A stretch of 64,000 nucleotides of DNA from Gammaproteobacteria bacterium (GTDB lineage Bacteria > Pseudomonadota > Gammaproteobacteria > Burkholderiales > Thiobacillaceae): assembly GCA_018820765.1 (NCBI GenBank), contig JAHJNN010000017.1, forward strand, positions 248,001 through 312,000. The letters run 5' to 3'. The notes under the pieces are model-generated. The model was not told the origin of the DNA, did not search any database, and saw only the letters and a list, made by a program, of their open reading frames with translations. This document shows positions 52,248 through 62,630 of the stretch, piece after piece. Numbering within the stretch: the stretch's first letter is position 1; each line of letters begins with the position of its first letter. A program made the position numbers and the translations under genes.

Positions 52248-55019
52248 ATGACCCAACACACGATTGCCCTGGCCCTGGCCCTCGCTGCATCCGTCGCGCT
52301 TTACGGTTGCGACCGCGTGTTGGGCCTCACCGAGCAGGAACATATCCAGCGTGCCAAGGATTTCGAGGACAAGGGCCAACTCAAGGGCAGCATCGTCGAG
52401 CTGAAAAATGCGATCCAGAAGAACCCCGACAGTCCGCAAGCCCGGCTGCTGCTGGGCCAGGTGTACCTGAAGGTCGGCATGGGGGCCGAAGCCGAAAAGG
52501 AACTCGACCGCGCGCACAAGCTGGGCGTCAGCCCGGAATCCATCAAGGCGCAGCTTGGCGAGGCCTTGCTGCTCATGGGCGAGTACCAGCGAGTGCTCGA
52601 CGAAATCCAGCCCGGCACGCAAACCTCGCAGGCCAATCGCGCACGGATTTTCCAGCTGCGCGCCGACGCCCTGCTCAGGCTGGGCAAGCTGCAGGAAGCC
52701 TGCGACCTGTTCCAGCAATCCCTCGACACCGATCGCAACAACCCGCCGACCTACTGGGGGCTGTCCCAATGCGCCGTCGCGCAGCGCGACATGGCGGCCG
52801 CGCGGCAATGGCTCGATCGCGCCCTCGAACTCAAGGACAGACAGGCCAAGACCTGGCTATTGATCGGAAACTGGGAGCAGATCAACAAGAACCCGTCCGG
52901 CGCCATGGCGGCCTACGACAGCGCCCTGAAACTCGAGCCGAACCATCTGGACGCGCTGGAAAACCGCACCGTCCTCAATATCACGCAGGGGCAGTCCGAA
53001 GCCGCCGGGCGGGATATCGAGCAGCTTCGCAAGCTCGTGCCCAATTCGCTCCAGGTCCATTATCTCCAGGCGTTGTACAGCTTCCACCAGCAGCACTATC
53101 CCGAGGCACGCGACGCCCTGCAGGAAGTGTTCAAGCGGACGTCCGACCATATGCCCAGCGTACTGCTGGCCGGCACCACTGCGTATGCGCTGGGCGCGTA
53201 CCAGCAGGCCGAAACGCACTTGCAGCGCTTTCTCGCGCGTTTCCCCGGCCATGCCTATGCGCGCAGGATGATGGCCGCCACCCAGATCAAGCTGGACAAG
53301 CCCGACCGGGCGCTGGAGACACTCGCCCCCCTGCTGGCGGGAGACACCCCGGATATTCAGACGCTGACCCTTGCCAGCGATGCCTATCGCGCCAGGAACG
53401 AGCACGCCCGGGCGGCGGCCCTGATGCAGCGGGCCGCGCTGGCCGATCCCGGCAATGCCTCGATTCAAACCCAACTCGGCCTCGCCCACCTCAACACGGG
53501 CAACACCACGCTCGCCATCACCGAGCTGGAAGCCGCCGCCGCGCTGGATACCGGCCACTACAAGGCCGACAGCTTGCTGGCGCAGACCTATCTCAATCGC
53601 AGGGAATACGACAAGGCGCTGGCGGCCATCGCCGCCCTCGAGAAAAAACTTCCTGGCAGTGCCGTCCCGCACAACCTGCGCGGTCTCGCCTATCTGGGTA
53701 AACGCGACGCGGCCCTTGCCCGCAAGAGCTTCGAGCAGGCGCTCGCCGTCGACCCGGCATATTTCCCGGCAGCGGCCAGCCTCGCCCAACTGGATTTGCG
53801 CGACCGCAAGCCCGACGCCGCCCGCGAACGTTTCGAGCGCATTCTGCAGACGGACAAGAACAACCTGCAGGCCATGATGGCGCTGGCCGAACTGGCGGCC
53901 GGCCAGAAACAGGAACAGAAAGCGGTCGAATGGCTGGAAAACGCGATCAAACTTCACCCCCGGGCGCTCCCGCCCCACGCGGCGCTTGCCGGCCACCATC
54001 TGTCCAAAAAGGCGTTCAATAAAGCCCTGGCAGTCGCCAATGCAGCCGTCAATGCCAATCCCGACAGCCCCGAAGCGCTCACGCTGCTCGGCAAGACTCA
54101 GCAGGTCACCGGCGACCACACCGGCGCCATAGCCACCTTCCACAGGCTGACCCAAAAGGCCGGCCAGTCGGCGGATGCCTTCCTGCAACTGGCGCTGGCC
54201 CAGATTGGCGACAAGCAGCTCGGCCCTGCTCGCGCCAGTCTGCAGAAGGCGCTGCAACTCAAGGCGGACCATGTCCCCAGCCAGGAAACCCTGATCCGCC
54301 TGGAGATGACCGAAAACAAGCCCGACGCGGCGCTGCAGATCGCCCGCCAGATGCAGACGCAGCAGCCCGGCTCCCCTTTGGGATATGACCGTGAAGGCGA
54401 CCTCCATCTGGCCCAGAACCACATTCCTCAGGCAGCCAGGGCCTACCAGCAGGCGCTCGACAAGGGCGCCGGCTCGGCCGGGCTGGTCAAGTGGTTCCGC
54501 GCCCAGGTAATCGACAACCCCCTGGTCGCCGAACAGCGCCTGAACGACTGGCTCAAGCAACACCCCAGGGACAACGCCGTGCGTGCCTACGCTGCCGAAT
54601 ACGCCATGCGCAAAGGCCGCAACAAGGAAGCCATCGCCCATTACGAGGCCATCAACCAACAGGCGCCAAACAAAGTTCTCCTCCTCAACAACCTGGCCAG
54701 CCTGTATCAGCTCGAGAACGATCGCCGCGCCCTGGCAACCGCCGAGCAGGCCCTCAAACTCGCCCCGGAAAGCCCCGTGGTGCAGGACACCCTGGGCTGG
54801 ATTCTGGTGCAGCAGGGTCAGGCGCCACGCGGTCTGGAATGGTTGAAGAAAGCGCTGGCCCAGGCCCCCCGGCATGCCGCCATCCGCTATCACCATGCGG
54901 CCGCCCTGGCGCAGACCGGAAACAAGGCGCAAGCCCGCAAGGAACTCGAGAAACTGCTGGCGGATACGCCGCAGTTTTCCGAGGCCGAATCGGCCAGGTC
55001 ACTCCTCAAGCACCTCTGA
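52248..55019 (+). CDS. PrsT-like PEP-CTERM system TPR lipoprotein (copy 2)
   Basis: The 923-residue protein has a lipobox (ALYGC, Cys20) and the same length and TPR pattern as the preceding gene, including the shared end DTLGWILVQQGQAPRGLEWL and the repeated IAALEKK and NLRGLAYLGK segments. The two are clearly paralogues from tandem duplication, now well diverged. They may have separate partners or cargo. Confidence 0.9.
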   Translation: MTQHTIALALALAASVALYGCDRVLGLTEQEHIQRAKDFEDKGQLKGSIVELKNAIQKNPDSPQARLLLGQVYLKVGMGAEAEKELDRAHKLGVSPESIKAQLGEALLLMGEYQRVLDEIQPGTQTSQANRARIFQLRADALLRLGKLQEACDLFQQSLDTDRNNPPTYWGLSQCAVAQRDMAAARQWLDRALELKDRQAKTWLLIGNWEQINKNPSGAMAAYDSALKLEPNHLDALENRTVLNITQGQSEAAGRDIEQLRKLVPNSLQVHYLQALYSFHQQHYPEARDALQEVFKRTSDHMPSVLLAGTTAYALGAYQQAETHLQRFLARFPGHAYARRMMAATQIKLDKPDRALETLAPLLAGDTPDIQTLTLASDAYRARNEHARAAALMQRAALADPGNASIQTQLGLAHLNTGNTTLAITELEAAAALDTGHYKADSLLAQTYLNRREYDKALAAIAALEKKLPGSAVPHNLRGLAYLGKRDAALARKSFEQALAVDPAYFPAAASLAQLDLRDRKPDAARERFERILQTDKNNLQAMMALAELAAGQKQEQKAVEWLENAIKLHPRALPPHAALAGHHLSKKAFNKALAVANAAVNANPDSPEALTLLGKTQQVTGDHTGAIATFHRLTQKAGQSADAFLQLALAQIGDKQLGPARASLQKALQLKADHVPSQETLIRLEMTENKPDAALQIARQMQTQQPGSPLGYDREGDLHLAQNHIPQAARAYQQALDKGAGSAGLVKWFRAQVIDNPLVAEQRLNDWLKQHPRDNAVRAYAAEYAMRKGRNKEAIAHYEAINQQAPNKVLLLNNLASLYQLENDRRALATAEQALKLAPESPVVQDTLGWILVQQGQAPRGLEWLKKALAQAPRHAAIRYHHAAALAQTGNKAQARKELEKLLADTPQFSEAESARSLLKHL

Positions 55020-55100
55020 AACGGACTGCCTCGAACGGCATGGCTCTCAGGCTACGCTCGCCGCGGAACAGGCTGGTCCGATTGCCCACAACGACATGAC

Positions 55101-56036
55101 ATGGCGGCAGCTTCCGGCGAAGACGCGATCAGATGGGATACCCAACCGCTGGCCGCCTGGACGGCGCGCCATGCCGCCGGCCAGCTTCTCTCGCTTGGCG
55201 GCAGGCAAACGCACTATGTGGTGAAGGGCTCGGGCAAGCCGGTCATCCTGCTGCATGGCTTCTTTTTCGACAGCAGCGTGTGGTGCCATAACCTGGATCA
55301 CCTGGCCCGGTCGCACCGCGTCTACGCGCTCGATCTGTGGGGCTTTGGCTACAGCGCACGTACGACGCAACCCGGCTATGCGTTATATTCGCAGCAGCTT
55401 GCCGCCTTCATGCAGGCGCTGGACATCGAACAGGCGACGCTGGTCGGCCAGTCACTCGGCGGCGGCGTGGCCATCCGGTTCAGCGTCCAGCATCCGGACA
55501 AGGTCGACAAACTGGTGCTGGTGGACAGCGCCGGGCTTGCGAATCCGAACCCGCTTGCCGCCCGGCTGCTCAGTCTGCCGCGAGTCGGGGAGGCGCTGTT
55601 GAACCTCCCGGGAAACGCGTTGCGCAAGAAAATGCTCAAGGATTTCTTTTTGTATCGGCCCGAAACGCTTTCCCCGGAATTGTTCCGGCAACTCACCGCA
55701 GCGCAGAAAATCGCCGGGACGACGGCTTCGGCCCTGGCCTTGATGCGGCGGGGGGTTGCCGACAAACTGGAGGGAGCGTTGCAGCGCCTGGCTGCGCTTG
55801 GCCTGCCCACCCTGATCGTCTGGGGGGCGCAGGACCGGGCCACGCCCCTGGCGCTGGGGCAGCGCATGCATCAGTTGCTGCCGGGTTCGTCCCTGTGCGT
55901 CATCCAGAATGCGGGGCACGTGCCCAACCTTGAACAGCCCGCATTGTTCAATGCACGGGTCGACGCGTTCCTGCGCGAGGAAACGCATCCCGCCTCACGG
56001 CAGCCGCCCCCTTTTTCCGGATTGAACCATGACTGA
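55101..56036 (+). CDS. Alpha/beta hydrolase
   Basis: The 311-residue protein has the alpha/beta hydrolase fold with oxyanion segment LHGFFFDSSVW (51-61), nucleophile elbow GQSLGGG (S118), an acidic residue in GAQDRATP (about 246) and the catalytic histidine in NAGHVPN (about 272). There is no signal peptide. The substrate is unknown. Its 3' end overlaps the ThiF-like gene by 8 bases, so the two are made together. Confidence 0.88.
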   Translation: MAAASGEDAIRWDTQPLAAWTARHAAGQLLSLGGRQTHYVVKGSGKPVILLHGFFFDSSVWCHNLDHLARSHRVYALDLWGFGYSARTTQPGYALYSQQLAAFMQALDIEQATLVGQSLGGGVAIRFSVQHPDKVDKLVLVDSAGLANPNPLAARLLSLPRVGEALLNLPGNALRKKMLKDFFLYRPETLSPELFRQLTAAQKIAGTTASALALMRRGVADKLEGALQRLAALGLPTLIVWGAQDRATPLALGQRMHQLLPGSSLCVIQNAGHVPNLEQPALFNARVDAFLREETHPASRQPPPFSGLNHD

Positions 56037-56895
56037 ATTCGACTACAAACAGGCCTTTTCCAGAAATCTCGGCTGGGTCACCGACGCGGAACAGGAGACG
56101 CTGCGGAACAAGAAAGTCGCCATCGCCGGCATGGGCGGCGTGGGCGGCAGCCACCTGATCGTGCTGGCGCGCCTGGGCATCGGCAAATTCCATATCGCCG
56201 ACCTGGACGTATTCGAGCTGGCCAACTTCAATCGCCAATACGGCGCGGCCATGTCGACGCTCAACGCGCCCAAGGCCGCAACCATGGAGCGCACCATCAG
56301 GGACATCAACCCGGAAATCGAGATGACCACCTTCGATCACGGCGTGACTCTGGACAACCTCGATCAGTTTCTGGACGGTGTCGACATCTATGTCGACAGC
56401 CTGGATATCTTCGCCCTGCAGATCCGGCGCGCCGTGTTTGCCCGCTGTTATGAAAAAGGGATTCCCACCATCACGGCCGCCCCCATGGGCATGGGGACCG
56501 CCTTTCTTGTTTTCATGCCCGGGAAGATGAGCTTCGAGGACTATTTTTGCCTCGACGGCTACGCCTTCGAAGACCAGATCATCAAGTTCGTGATCGGCGT
56601 GTCGCCCTCGGTCCAGCAGCGCCAGTACCTGGTGGATCGCAGCTCGGTCAATTTCCTGAAAAAGAAAGTACCGTCGACCGCCATGGGGATCGAGATTGCG
56701 GCGGGCGTCGCCTGCACCAACGTATTGAAAATACTGCTGGGGCGGGGCGAAGTCATCTGCGCCCCGCACGGCTTGCATTTTGACGCCTACCGCAACCGTC
56801 TGGTCAAGAGCTGGCGGCCGTTCGGCAACCGCCACCCGCTTCAGCGCTTCATGTTCTGGTACGTCAAACGGCTGCTGGCGCAAGGGAATCCGTGA
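56029..56895 (+). CDS. ThiF/E1-like adenylyltransferase
   Basis: The 288-residue protein has the ATP-binding motif GMGGVGGS (34-41), acidic D60 at the end of the second strand and the conserved NFNRQYG (66-72) of E1-like enzymes. I see no CXXC zinc pairs as in MoeB or ThiF, so it belongs to the shorter family branch. E1-like enzymes adenylate a C-terminal carboxylate, but no ubiquitin-like partner is visible nearby. It is translationally coupled to the alpha/beta hydrolase. Confidence 0.85.
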   Translation: MTEFDYKQAFSRNLGWVTDAEQETLRNKKVAIAGMGGVGGSHLIVLARLGIGKFHIADLDVFELANFNRQYGAAMSTLNAPKAATMERTIRDINPEIEMTTFDHGVTLDNLDQFLDGVDIYVDSLDIFALQIRRAVFARCYEKGIPTITAAPMGMGTAFLVFMPGKMSFEDYFCLDGYAFEDQIIKFVIGVSPSVQQRQYLVDRSSVNFLKKKVPSTAMGIEIAAGVACTNVLKILLGRGEVICAPHGLHFDAYRNRLVKSWRPFGNRHPLQRFMFWYVKRLLAQGNP

Positions 56896-56940
56896 ACGCA
56901 GGCAGCCGAGCCGCCACCGGGAACGTGCCATATACGAGCA

Positions 56941-56972
56941 AAAAAATGGGCACCCTAGGGTGCCCATTTTTT
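56941..56972. terminator. Strong bidirectional terminator
   Basis: A perfect palindrome with 16-base arms (AAAAAATGGGCACCCT and its complement) lies between the converging ThiF-like and PEP-CTERM genes. A-tracts on one side and T-tracts on the other make it work in both directions. Confidence 0.93.
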
Positions 56973-56995
56973 GTCGTTACGTAGCAGTCAGGACA

Positions 56996-57835
56996 TCAGG
57001 CCTTCTTGCTGCGACGCGCCATTCCGCCCATCGCCAGCAGCGAAATGCCCATCAACGCCAGGGTGCCGGGTTCCGGCACGGTGAAGGTGGCGCTGCCGTC
57101 GTGGTTCGAGGTCAGGGTGAACGTGTCAACACCGTCAAAGGTGAAATCGCTGACGAAGATGTTGGTATCGAAGCTGGCGAAGAAGCTGATCGGCAAGGCG
57201 ACGCCGCAGTTCGTCCAGATGTCGAAGAAGCTGTCCGAGCCCATGCAGTCGGTTGTGCCGGAATGGAACAGGTCGTTAAACCCGGCATCGACGGTGGTGA
57301 AGTCGACCATGCCGGTCAGAATGGTGCTGACCCCGGTTGCGCCGCCGCCGGTAATGGCGATATCCATAAAGTTGTTGAACGTGACGCCATTAAAGGTGAT
57401 GAACAGTTCCAGCAGGCCGGGGCCATATGTGAACAGCGGAACACCCAGGCCGGACACACCGGTGACCACGCCGTCCAGGCCGGTCACCGAGAAGCTCATC
57501 AGCCAGTTGGGGCCGTAGCCGTTGTTGCTGTCGGCGCCAAAGACTTCGTTGGGCGAAAAACCGGTGATCTGGTTGGTGCCCAAAGGACCCACAGCCAGGC
57601 CGCCGTCGGTTGTCAGCGCATCACCAGCATTGATCGAGAGGCTGCCGTCGGTGTCAACGATGGTGGTCGTTGAATCGTACAAGAACAGGATTTCGTCCTT
57701 CATGGAGGTACAGGTTGCGCACACCTGGCCGCTGTCCGTCAGGCTGTAGTCCGTGCCGACATCCAGATAAAACGGGGCGGCTGAAACGCTGCCGGCGGCC
57801 AGCAGGATCGACGCTGCCAAAAGTGATTTTTTCAT
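56996..57835 (-). CDS. PEP-CTERM sorting domain protein
   Basis: The 279-residue protein has a signal peptide (MKKSLLAA to VSAAP), a beta-rich body without recognisable catalytic motifs, and the sorting signal VPEPGTLALMG followed by ARRSKKA. A cysteine pair (CATC) lies near residue 38. It should be a surface or matrix protein processed by exosortase. I chose the ATG at 57835 for the signal peptide and AAGGGG upstream; the longer frame covers the promoter region. It has a sigma-54 promoter and a PrsR-like box. Confidence 0.9.
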   Translation of the reverse strand: MKKSLLAASILLAAGSVSAAPFYLDVGTDYSLTDSGQVCATCTSMKDEILFLYDSTTTIVDTDGSLSINAGDALTTDGGLAVGPLGTNQITGFSPNEVFGADSNNGYGPNWLMSFSVTGLDGVVTGVSGLGVPLFTYGPGLLELFITFNGVTFNNFMDIAITGGGATGVSTILTGMVDFTTVDAGFNDLFHSGTTDCMGSDSFFDIWTNCGVALPISFFASFDTNIFVSDFTFDGVDTFTLTSNHDGSATFTVPEPGTLALMGISLLAMGGMARRSKKA

Positions 57836-57897
57836 TTCGATTACCCCTTCATGAAAACGAATATGGTTAAGTAGTACAACGCTTGCGGTTCTAACTA

Positions 57898-57913
57898 AGC
57901 AACAGGTATGCCA
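57898..57913 (-). promoter_or_regulatory. Sigma-54 promoter of PEP-CTERM gene (proximal)
   Basis: Read on the minus strand, TGGCATACCTGTTGCT fits the -24/-12 consensus with correct spacing. The predicted start is about 52 bases before the ATG, nearly the same as for the PEP-CTERM gene at 23937. Confidence 0.75.
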
Positions 57914-57987
57914 CAACAAACAAGCCACTGTTAATAAAGAATATTTTTCGAGTACCTGCGCTTCCAACGGTGTGCGCGACCTTGGTC

Positions 57988-58004
57988 TGTAAAGTTTTCC
58001 GACG
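57988..58004 (-). promoter_or_regulatory. PEP-CTERM box, diverged copy (proximal)
   Basis: On the minus strand this reads CGTCGGAAAACTTTACA, 14 of 17 bases equal to the box at 23778. It lies 75 bases upstream of the proximal sigma-54 promoter. Confidence 0.62.
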
Positions 58005-58077
58005 TTTCCGAATCCTGGCAGACCCTGATCGCTCGAGGAGGCCGATTTCAAACCGATGTTCCTCGCAAAACGTTCGT

Positions 58078-58093
58078 AGCACACCGCGTGCCA
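58078..58093 (-). promoter_or_regulatory. Second sigma-54 promoter (distal copy)
   Basis: The minus strand reads TGGCACGCGGTGTGCT, with -24/-12 spacing intact. It lies 180 bases upstream of the proximal promoter, and both share ACAAGCCA(T/C)TG just upstream. No gene start follows before the proximal module. The rest of the 57836-58362 gap holds no gene that I can support. Confidence 0.65.
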
Positions 58094-58168
58094 TCGTCTA
58101 CAAGCCATTGAAACAGAAAGACTAAAGATATTCTTCGCGGGTCCGGAGAACGAGGACGCGACAATAGC

Positions 58169-58185
58169 TGTAAAATTTTTCGACA
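58169..58185 (-). promoter_or_regulatory. PEP-CTERM box, exact copy (distal)
   Basis: On the minus strand this is TGTCGAAAAATTTTACA, identical in all 17 bases to 23778-23794. It lies 76 bases upstream of the distal sigma-54 promoter. Confidence 0.7.
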
Positions 58186-58362
58186 GTCTGGACTGCCAAG
58201 GCTGGCGGCGATCCTGGGTAGCATTGACCGGCGATCAAAAAGGCGTGTGCGTGTGGCGTGTGTTGCCCGCACCCGATCAACCCGGGCCGGATCTTGCCGA
58301 TAAGGATGGGGCAACATATCCGTGTTGCGCTTACCGGACCCGATATATCAGTGAGGTGCCCC

Positions 58363-59241
58363 ATGAACCTGCCCCGGCTTTCGCTTCTTCCCACCTTCGT
58401 CAGAGAATTGACGAGTTCCCAGACCCTGCCGCGCGAGCCCGAGCCCGATGCGATCATGGACGATGCAGATCAGGTGGCGGCATTCTCGGAAACAGGACGC
58501 AAGGAGAGCACGCTCGCCGCCTCGTACCTGTTCCATACCGCCCGCGCCTCGCAGGCCATACAGGGCTGCAAGCGGGTGATCGACCTGGGTTGCGGACCGG
58601 CCACCCAACTGATCCAGATCGCCGCGCTCAATCCCGAGATCGAATTCATCGGCGTGGACATGTCGGAAGAAATGCTCAGGCACGCCCGGGCGCACGTGGC
58701 AGAGGCCGGCATCGGCAATGTCACGTTCATCACCGGCGACATCACCAAGCTGGACCAGTTCGAGCCGCATTCCATCGATGGCGTGATCAGCACGGTTTCG
58801 CTGCATCATCTGCCGACACGGACGCTGCTGGAGAATTGCTTCCGCGAGATCAAGCGCATCCTGAAGCCGGATGGGGCGCTTTACCTGGCCGACTTCGGAC
58901 GGCTGAAGTCGCTGAAGTCGGTCATATTCTTCGCCTATATGAACCGCGATCGCGACCCCCACCAGCTATTGCTGGACTACGAGCGCTCGCTGCGGGCGGC
59001 GTTCCTGCTGTCGGATTTCGAACGGCTGGCAGCCGAACTGCCCGAGACGGTCGAAGTATTCAGCACCTTCAAGGTGCCGCTGTTGATTGCCTTGAAGACC
59101 CCCGACAGGGAGCTTCCCGCGGCCAAGGTGCAGGCCCTGAATCAAATGAGAAAGGCGCTGAATCCCCGGTTCAGGCATGACATGGACGATATGCGGATTT
59201 TTTTCAAACTGGGCGGGTTGAAGAACGACCCCTTCCACTAG
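58363..59241 (+). CDS. Class I SAM-dependent methyltransferase
   Basis: The 292-residue protein has the SAM motif VIDLGCGPATQ (about 72-82), the acidic EFIGVDMSEEML of motif II and a later ILKPDGALYLADFG segment. The substrate is unknown. I chose the ATG at 58363, which has GAGG upstream. It ends 7 bases from the convergent acyltransferase gene. Placement beside PEP-CTERM and FeeM-like genes hints at small-molecule or surface chemistry, but that is inference. Confidence 0.88.
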   Translation: MNLPRLSLLPTFVRELTSSQTLPREPEPDAIMDDADQVAAFSETGRKESTLAASYLFHTARASQAIQGCKRVIDLGCGPATQLIQIAALNPEIEFIGVDMSEEMLRHARAHVAEAGIGNVTFITGDITKLDQFEPHSIDGVISTVSLHHLPTRTLLENCFREIKRILKPDGALYLADFGRLKSLKSVIFFAYMNRDRDPHQLLLDYERSLRAAFLLSDFERLAAELPETVEVFSTFKVPLLIALKTPDRELPAAKVQALNQMRKALNPRFRHDMDDMRIFFKLGGLKNDPFH

Positions 59242-59248
59242 GCGCGCG

Positions 59249-60043
59249 TCATTCTCCGTGGACCAGGCGATGGGTAATCCCCACCTCGTCCTGCTTGGTG
59301 AAGAAAAAAGGGTAGAGCGAGCGCACGCCCGCGACGGTATCGGCCTTGCCGCCCACCGATTCGATCTGCTGATCGACATATTCGAGTTCCAGCCGAAGCA
59401 GAACGGCCGGCGCATTGACGCGAGCGCACAGGCGCTCGGGGCCGAATTCCTTGAACCCCAGCATGCGCTTGTAAAAGGCCACATGCCGCGGGTTCACCTC
59501 GATCACCACGTCGGTATAACCCTGCATGACCCGGCCATAGATGTAGGCGATATGAAACAATGACGCCAGTACCCGCTTCGAACTCTGGGTCTGGTCCACC
59601 GCCAGCTTGGTCAATTCGCAGACCTTGCGGCCCGCCGCACGCAGCTCGTCGATTTCGGATTTGTACAATTCTTCGGCCAGCAGGGGGTTGTTCGAATCCA
59701 TCCCCAGCGTCAGCGTGCCGATCACCTTGTCTTCCTGGAAGGCCATCAGGGTAATGCGCGCCGGATCCTTCTGGAAACTGCTGGCCTCGTAGCCCCGGCT
59801 GGCATATTTGCGCTGCACCAGCATGCTGGCGGAACTCACCCGTTCGTTGGAATGGGCCAGCCGAATCTTGAAAACCTGCTGCTCGACCTGCTCGTCCTGC
59901 AGATTCGGGGCAGCCTGGTGCTCCGGCAGGGTCAGGTCCTTGAGCCGGTAGGGTGAGATGGCGACAATGGTCTTGTCCCACTCGTCCGGCGCCTGACGGC
60001 GCGTCTTGAAGCTGGAAAATAGTTTGGAAATATCGGCAGGCAT
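59249..60043 (-). CDS. FeeM-like N-acyl amino acid synthase / PEP-CTERM-associated acyltransferase
   Basis: The 264-residue protein has an acyltransferase core related to GNAT and acyl-homoserine lactone synthases: YASRGYEASSF, TLTLGMDSNNPLLAEELY, VCELTKLAVDQT, then EVNPRHVAFYKRMLGF and PAVLLRLELEYVD. These match the FeeM-type N-acyl amino acid synthase domain, and a related subfamily occurs only with exosortase systems. It probably transfers an acyl chain to an amine. I chose the ATG at 60043, as upstream codons look non-coding. Confidence 0.75.
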   Translation of the reverse strand: MPADISKLFSSFKTRRQAPDEWDKTIVAISPYRLKDLTLPEHQAAPNLQDEQVEQQVFKIRLAHSNERVSSASMLVQRKYASRGYEASSFQKDPARITLMAFQEDKVIGTLTLGMDSNNPLLAEELYKSEIDELRAAGRKVCELTKLAVDQTQSSKRVLASLFHIAYIYGRVMQGYTDVVIEVNPRHVAFYKRMLGFKEFGPERLCARVNAPAVLLRLELEYVDQQIESVGGKADTVAGVRSLYPFFFTKQDEVGITHRLVHGE

Positions 60044-60143
60044 GCTTGGGGTCGAAAGGATTTTACGCGCTCTGTACCGGCATTCGCTCCGCACATTTCC
60101 CGTGTCGGCAACCGCGTTGCACAAATTGATACATGAGCCGTAT

Positions 60144-61318
<1,175 letters not shown>

Positions 61319-61320
<2 letters not shown>

Positions 61321-61945
61321 ATTGGGCAGGCTGCGGGTCCTGCTGGCAGGCCTGGGCCAGCCAGCCCTCGATCAGCGCCGCCGCATCCTCTGCGCCCAGG
61401 CGCGACAGACTGGAAAACAGCTGTACGCTGACGCCCTCCAGTGCGGCCAGTTCCTGCTTGACTTGACGCAAGGTCAGCGCCTTTTCGCTGTTGGACAGCT
61501 TGTCGGCCTTCGACAGCAGAATATGCACCGGCTTGCCGGTGGGGGTGAACCAGTCGAGCATCTGCCGATCCAGCGGGGTGAGCGGATGGCGCGCATCCAT
61601 GATCAGCACCATGCCGACCAGCGCCGCGCGTTCCTGCAGATAACGCGACAACAGGCCCTCCCACTTCGCCTTCACCGCGGGCGGGACTTTTGCGTAGCCA
61701 TAGCCCGGCAGGTCGACCAGATAAATGTCGGCATCCAGCTCGAAAAAGTTGATAAGCTGTGTGCGTCCGGGTGTTTTGGAGGTGAAGGCCAGACGATTTT
61801 TGCGCGTCAACAGGTTGATTGCGCTGGACTTTCCTGCATTGGACCGCCCCGCAAACGCAATTTCAGCGCGGCTGTAGGGCAAATCGCGCAGCTGGGCGAC
61901 CGAGGTATGGAATTGGGCGCGATTGAGCACGGGCTTGGCAGTCAT
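61319..61945 (-). CDS. engB: Ribosome biogenesis GTPase EngB (YihA/YsxC)
   Basis: The 208-residue GTPase has G1 [11 protein letters not shown]3 DLPGYGYA and G4 LSKADKL, plus [11 protein letters not shown] in switch I. It acts in assembly of the large ribosomal subunit. I chose the ATG at 61945, since upstream codons run into the divergent cytochrome c4 promoter. Divergence of engB from a c4-type cytochrome gene is common in betaproteobacteria. Confidence 0.95.
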
Positions 61946-62002
61946 ATTAGTTGCCGCTAAACTACCCGTTTTCCCAAGTTTTGCAAGCTTCAGGAGCTTT
62001 TG

Positions 62003-62629
62003 ATGAAACTCGTCGTCTCTCTGGTCGCCGCCCTGGCCGCCACATCCGCTTTTGCCAACGCACCCGCTGCCACTTCGGCCAGCAAAGGCGACCCCAAGGC
62101 GGCCGAAAGCATCGTCACCAAGGTGTGCGTGGCGTGCCACGCGGCGGACGGCAACAGCCCCACCGCGGCCAATCCCAAGATTGCCGGCCTCAACGCCGAG
62201 TACATCAACAAGCAGCTCACCGACTTCAAATCAGGCGAGCGCAAGAACCCGGTCATGGCGGGTATCGTCAAGGACCTGAGCCCGCAGGACATGCAGAACC
62301 TGGCCGCCTACTTCAGCGCCCAGCAGCCCAAGTCCGGCACCTCCAAGGACATGGAACTGGCATTGCTCGGCCAGAAAATCTACCGCGGCGGCGTGCAGGG
62401 TGCCGGCGTGCCGGCGTGCGCTTCCTGCCACGGCCCGCAGGGCAAAGGCATTCCGGTCCAGTTCCCGCGTCTGGCCGGCCAGCATGGTGACTACATCTAC
62501 AAGCAGCTCAACGCATTCCGCGTCGAAACGCGAGCCAACGACGCCGCCAAGATGATGCGCACCATCGCCGCCAAGATGACCGACGCCGACATGAAGGCCG
62601 TGGCGTCTTATATCCAGGGCTTGCGGTAG
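62003..62629 (+). CDS. Di-heme cytochrome c4-type protein
   Basis: The 208-residue protein has a signal peptide (about 1-19, ending AFAN) and two class I cytochrome domains, each with one CXXCH (CVACH and CASCH) and downstream methionines that may be axial ligands. It is a periplasmic electron carrier, typically to a terminal oxidase. I chose the ATG at 62003 because CAGGAG is correctly spaced; the in-frame TTG at 62000 is less likely. Confidence 0.9.
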   Translation: MKLVVSLVAALAATSAFANAPAATSASKGDPKAAESIVTKVCVACHAADGNSPTAANPKIAGLNAEYINKQLTDFKSGERKNPVMAGIVKDLSPQDMQNLAAYFSAQQPKSGTSKDMELALLGQKIYRGGVQGAGVPACASCHGPQGKGIPVQFPRLAGQHGDYIYKQLNAFRVETRANDAAKMMRTIAAKMTDADMKAVASYIQGLR

Positions 62630-62630
62630 A

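Noticed and set aside
52857-54932. Minus-strand open frame of about 691 codons opposite the second prsT
   Set aside because: Antisense shadow of a codon-biased repeat gene. No ribosome site or promoter supports it.
57836-58108. N-terminal extension of the second PEP-CTERM protein
   Set aside because: The open frame upstream of 57835 runs through the sigma-54 promoter and box, and the signal peptide starts only at 57835.
60050-60066. GTCGAAAGGATTTTAC resembling the PEP-CTERM box upstream of the acyltransferase
   Set aside because: It has one extra base compared with the other copies, lies only a few bases from the start codon, and no -24/-12 element follows it.
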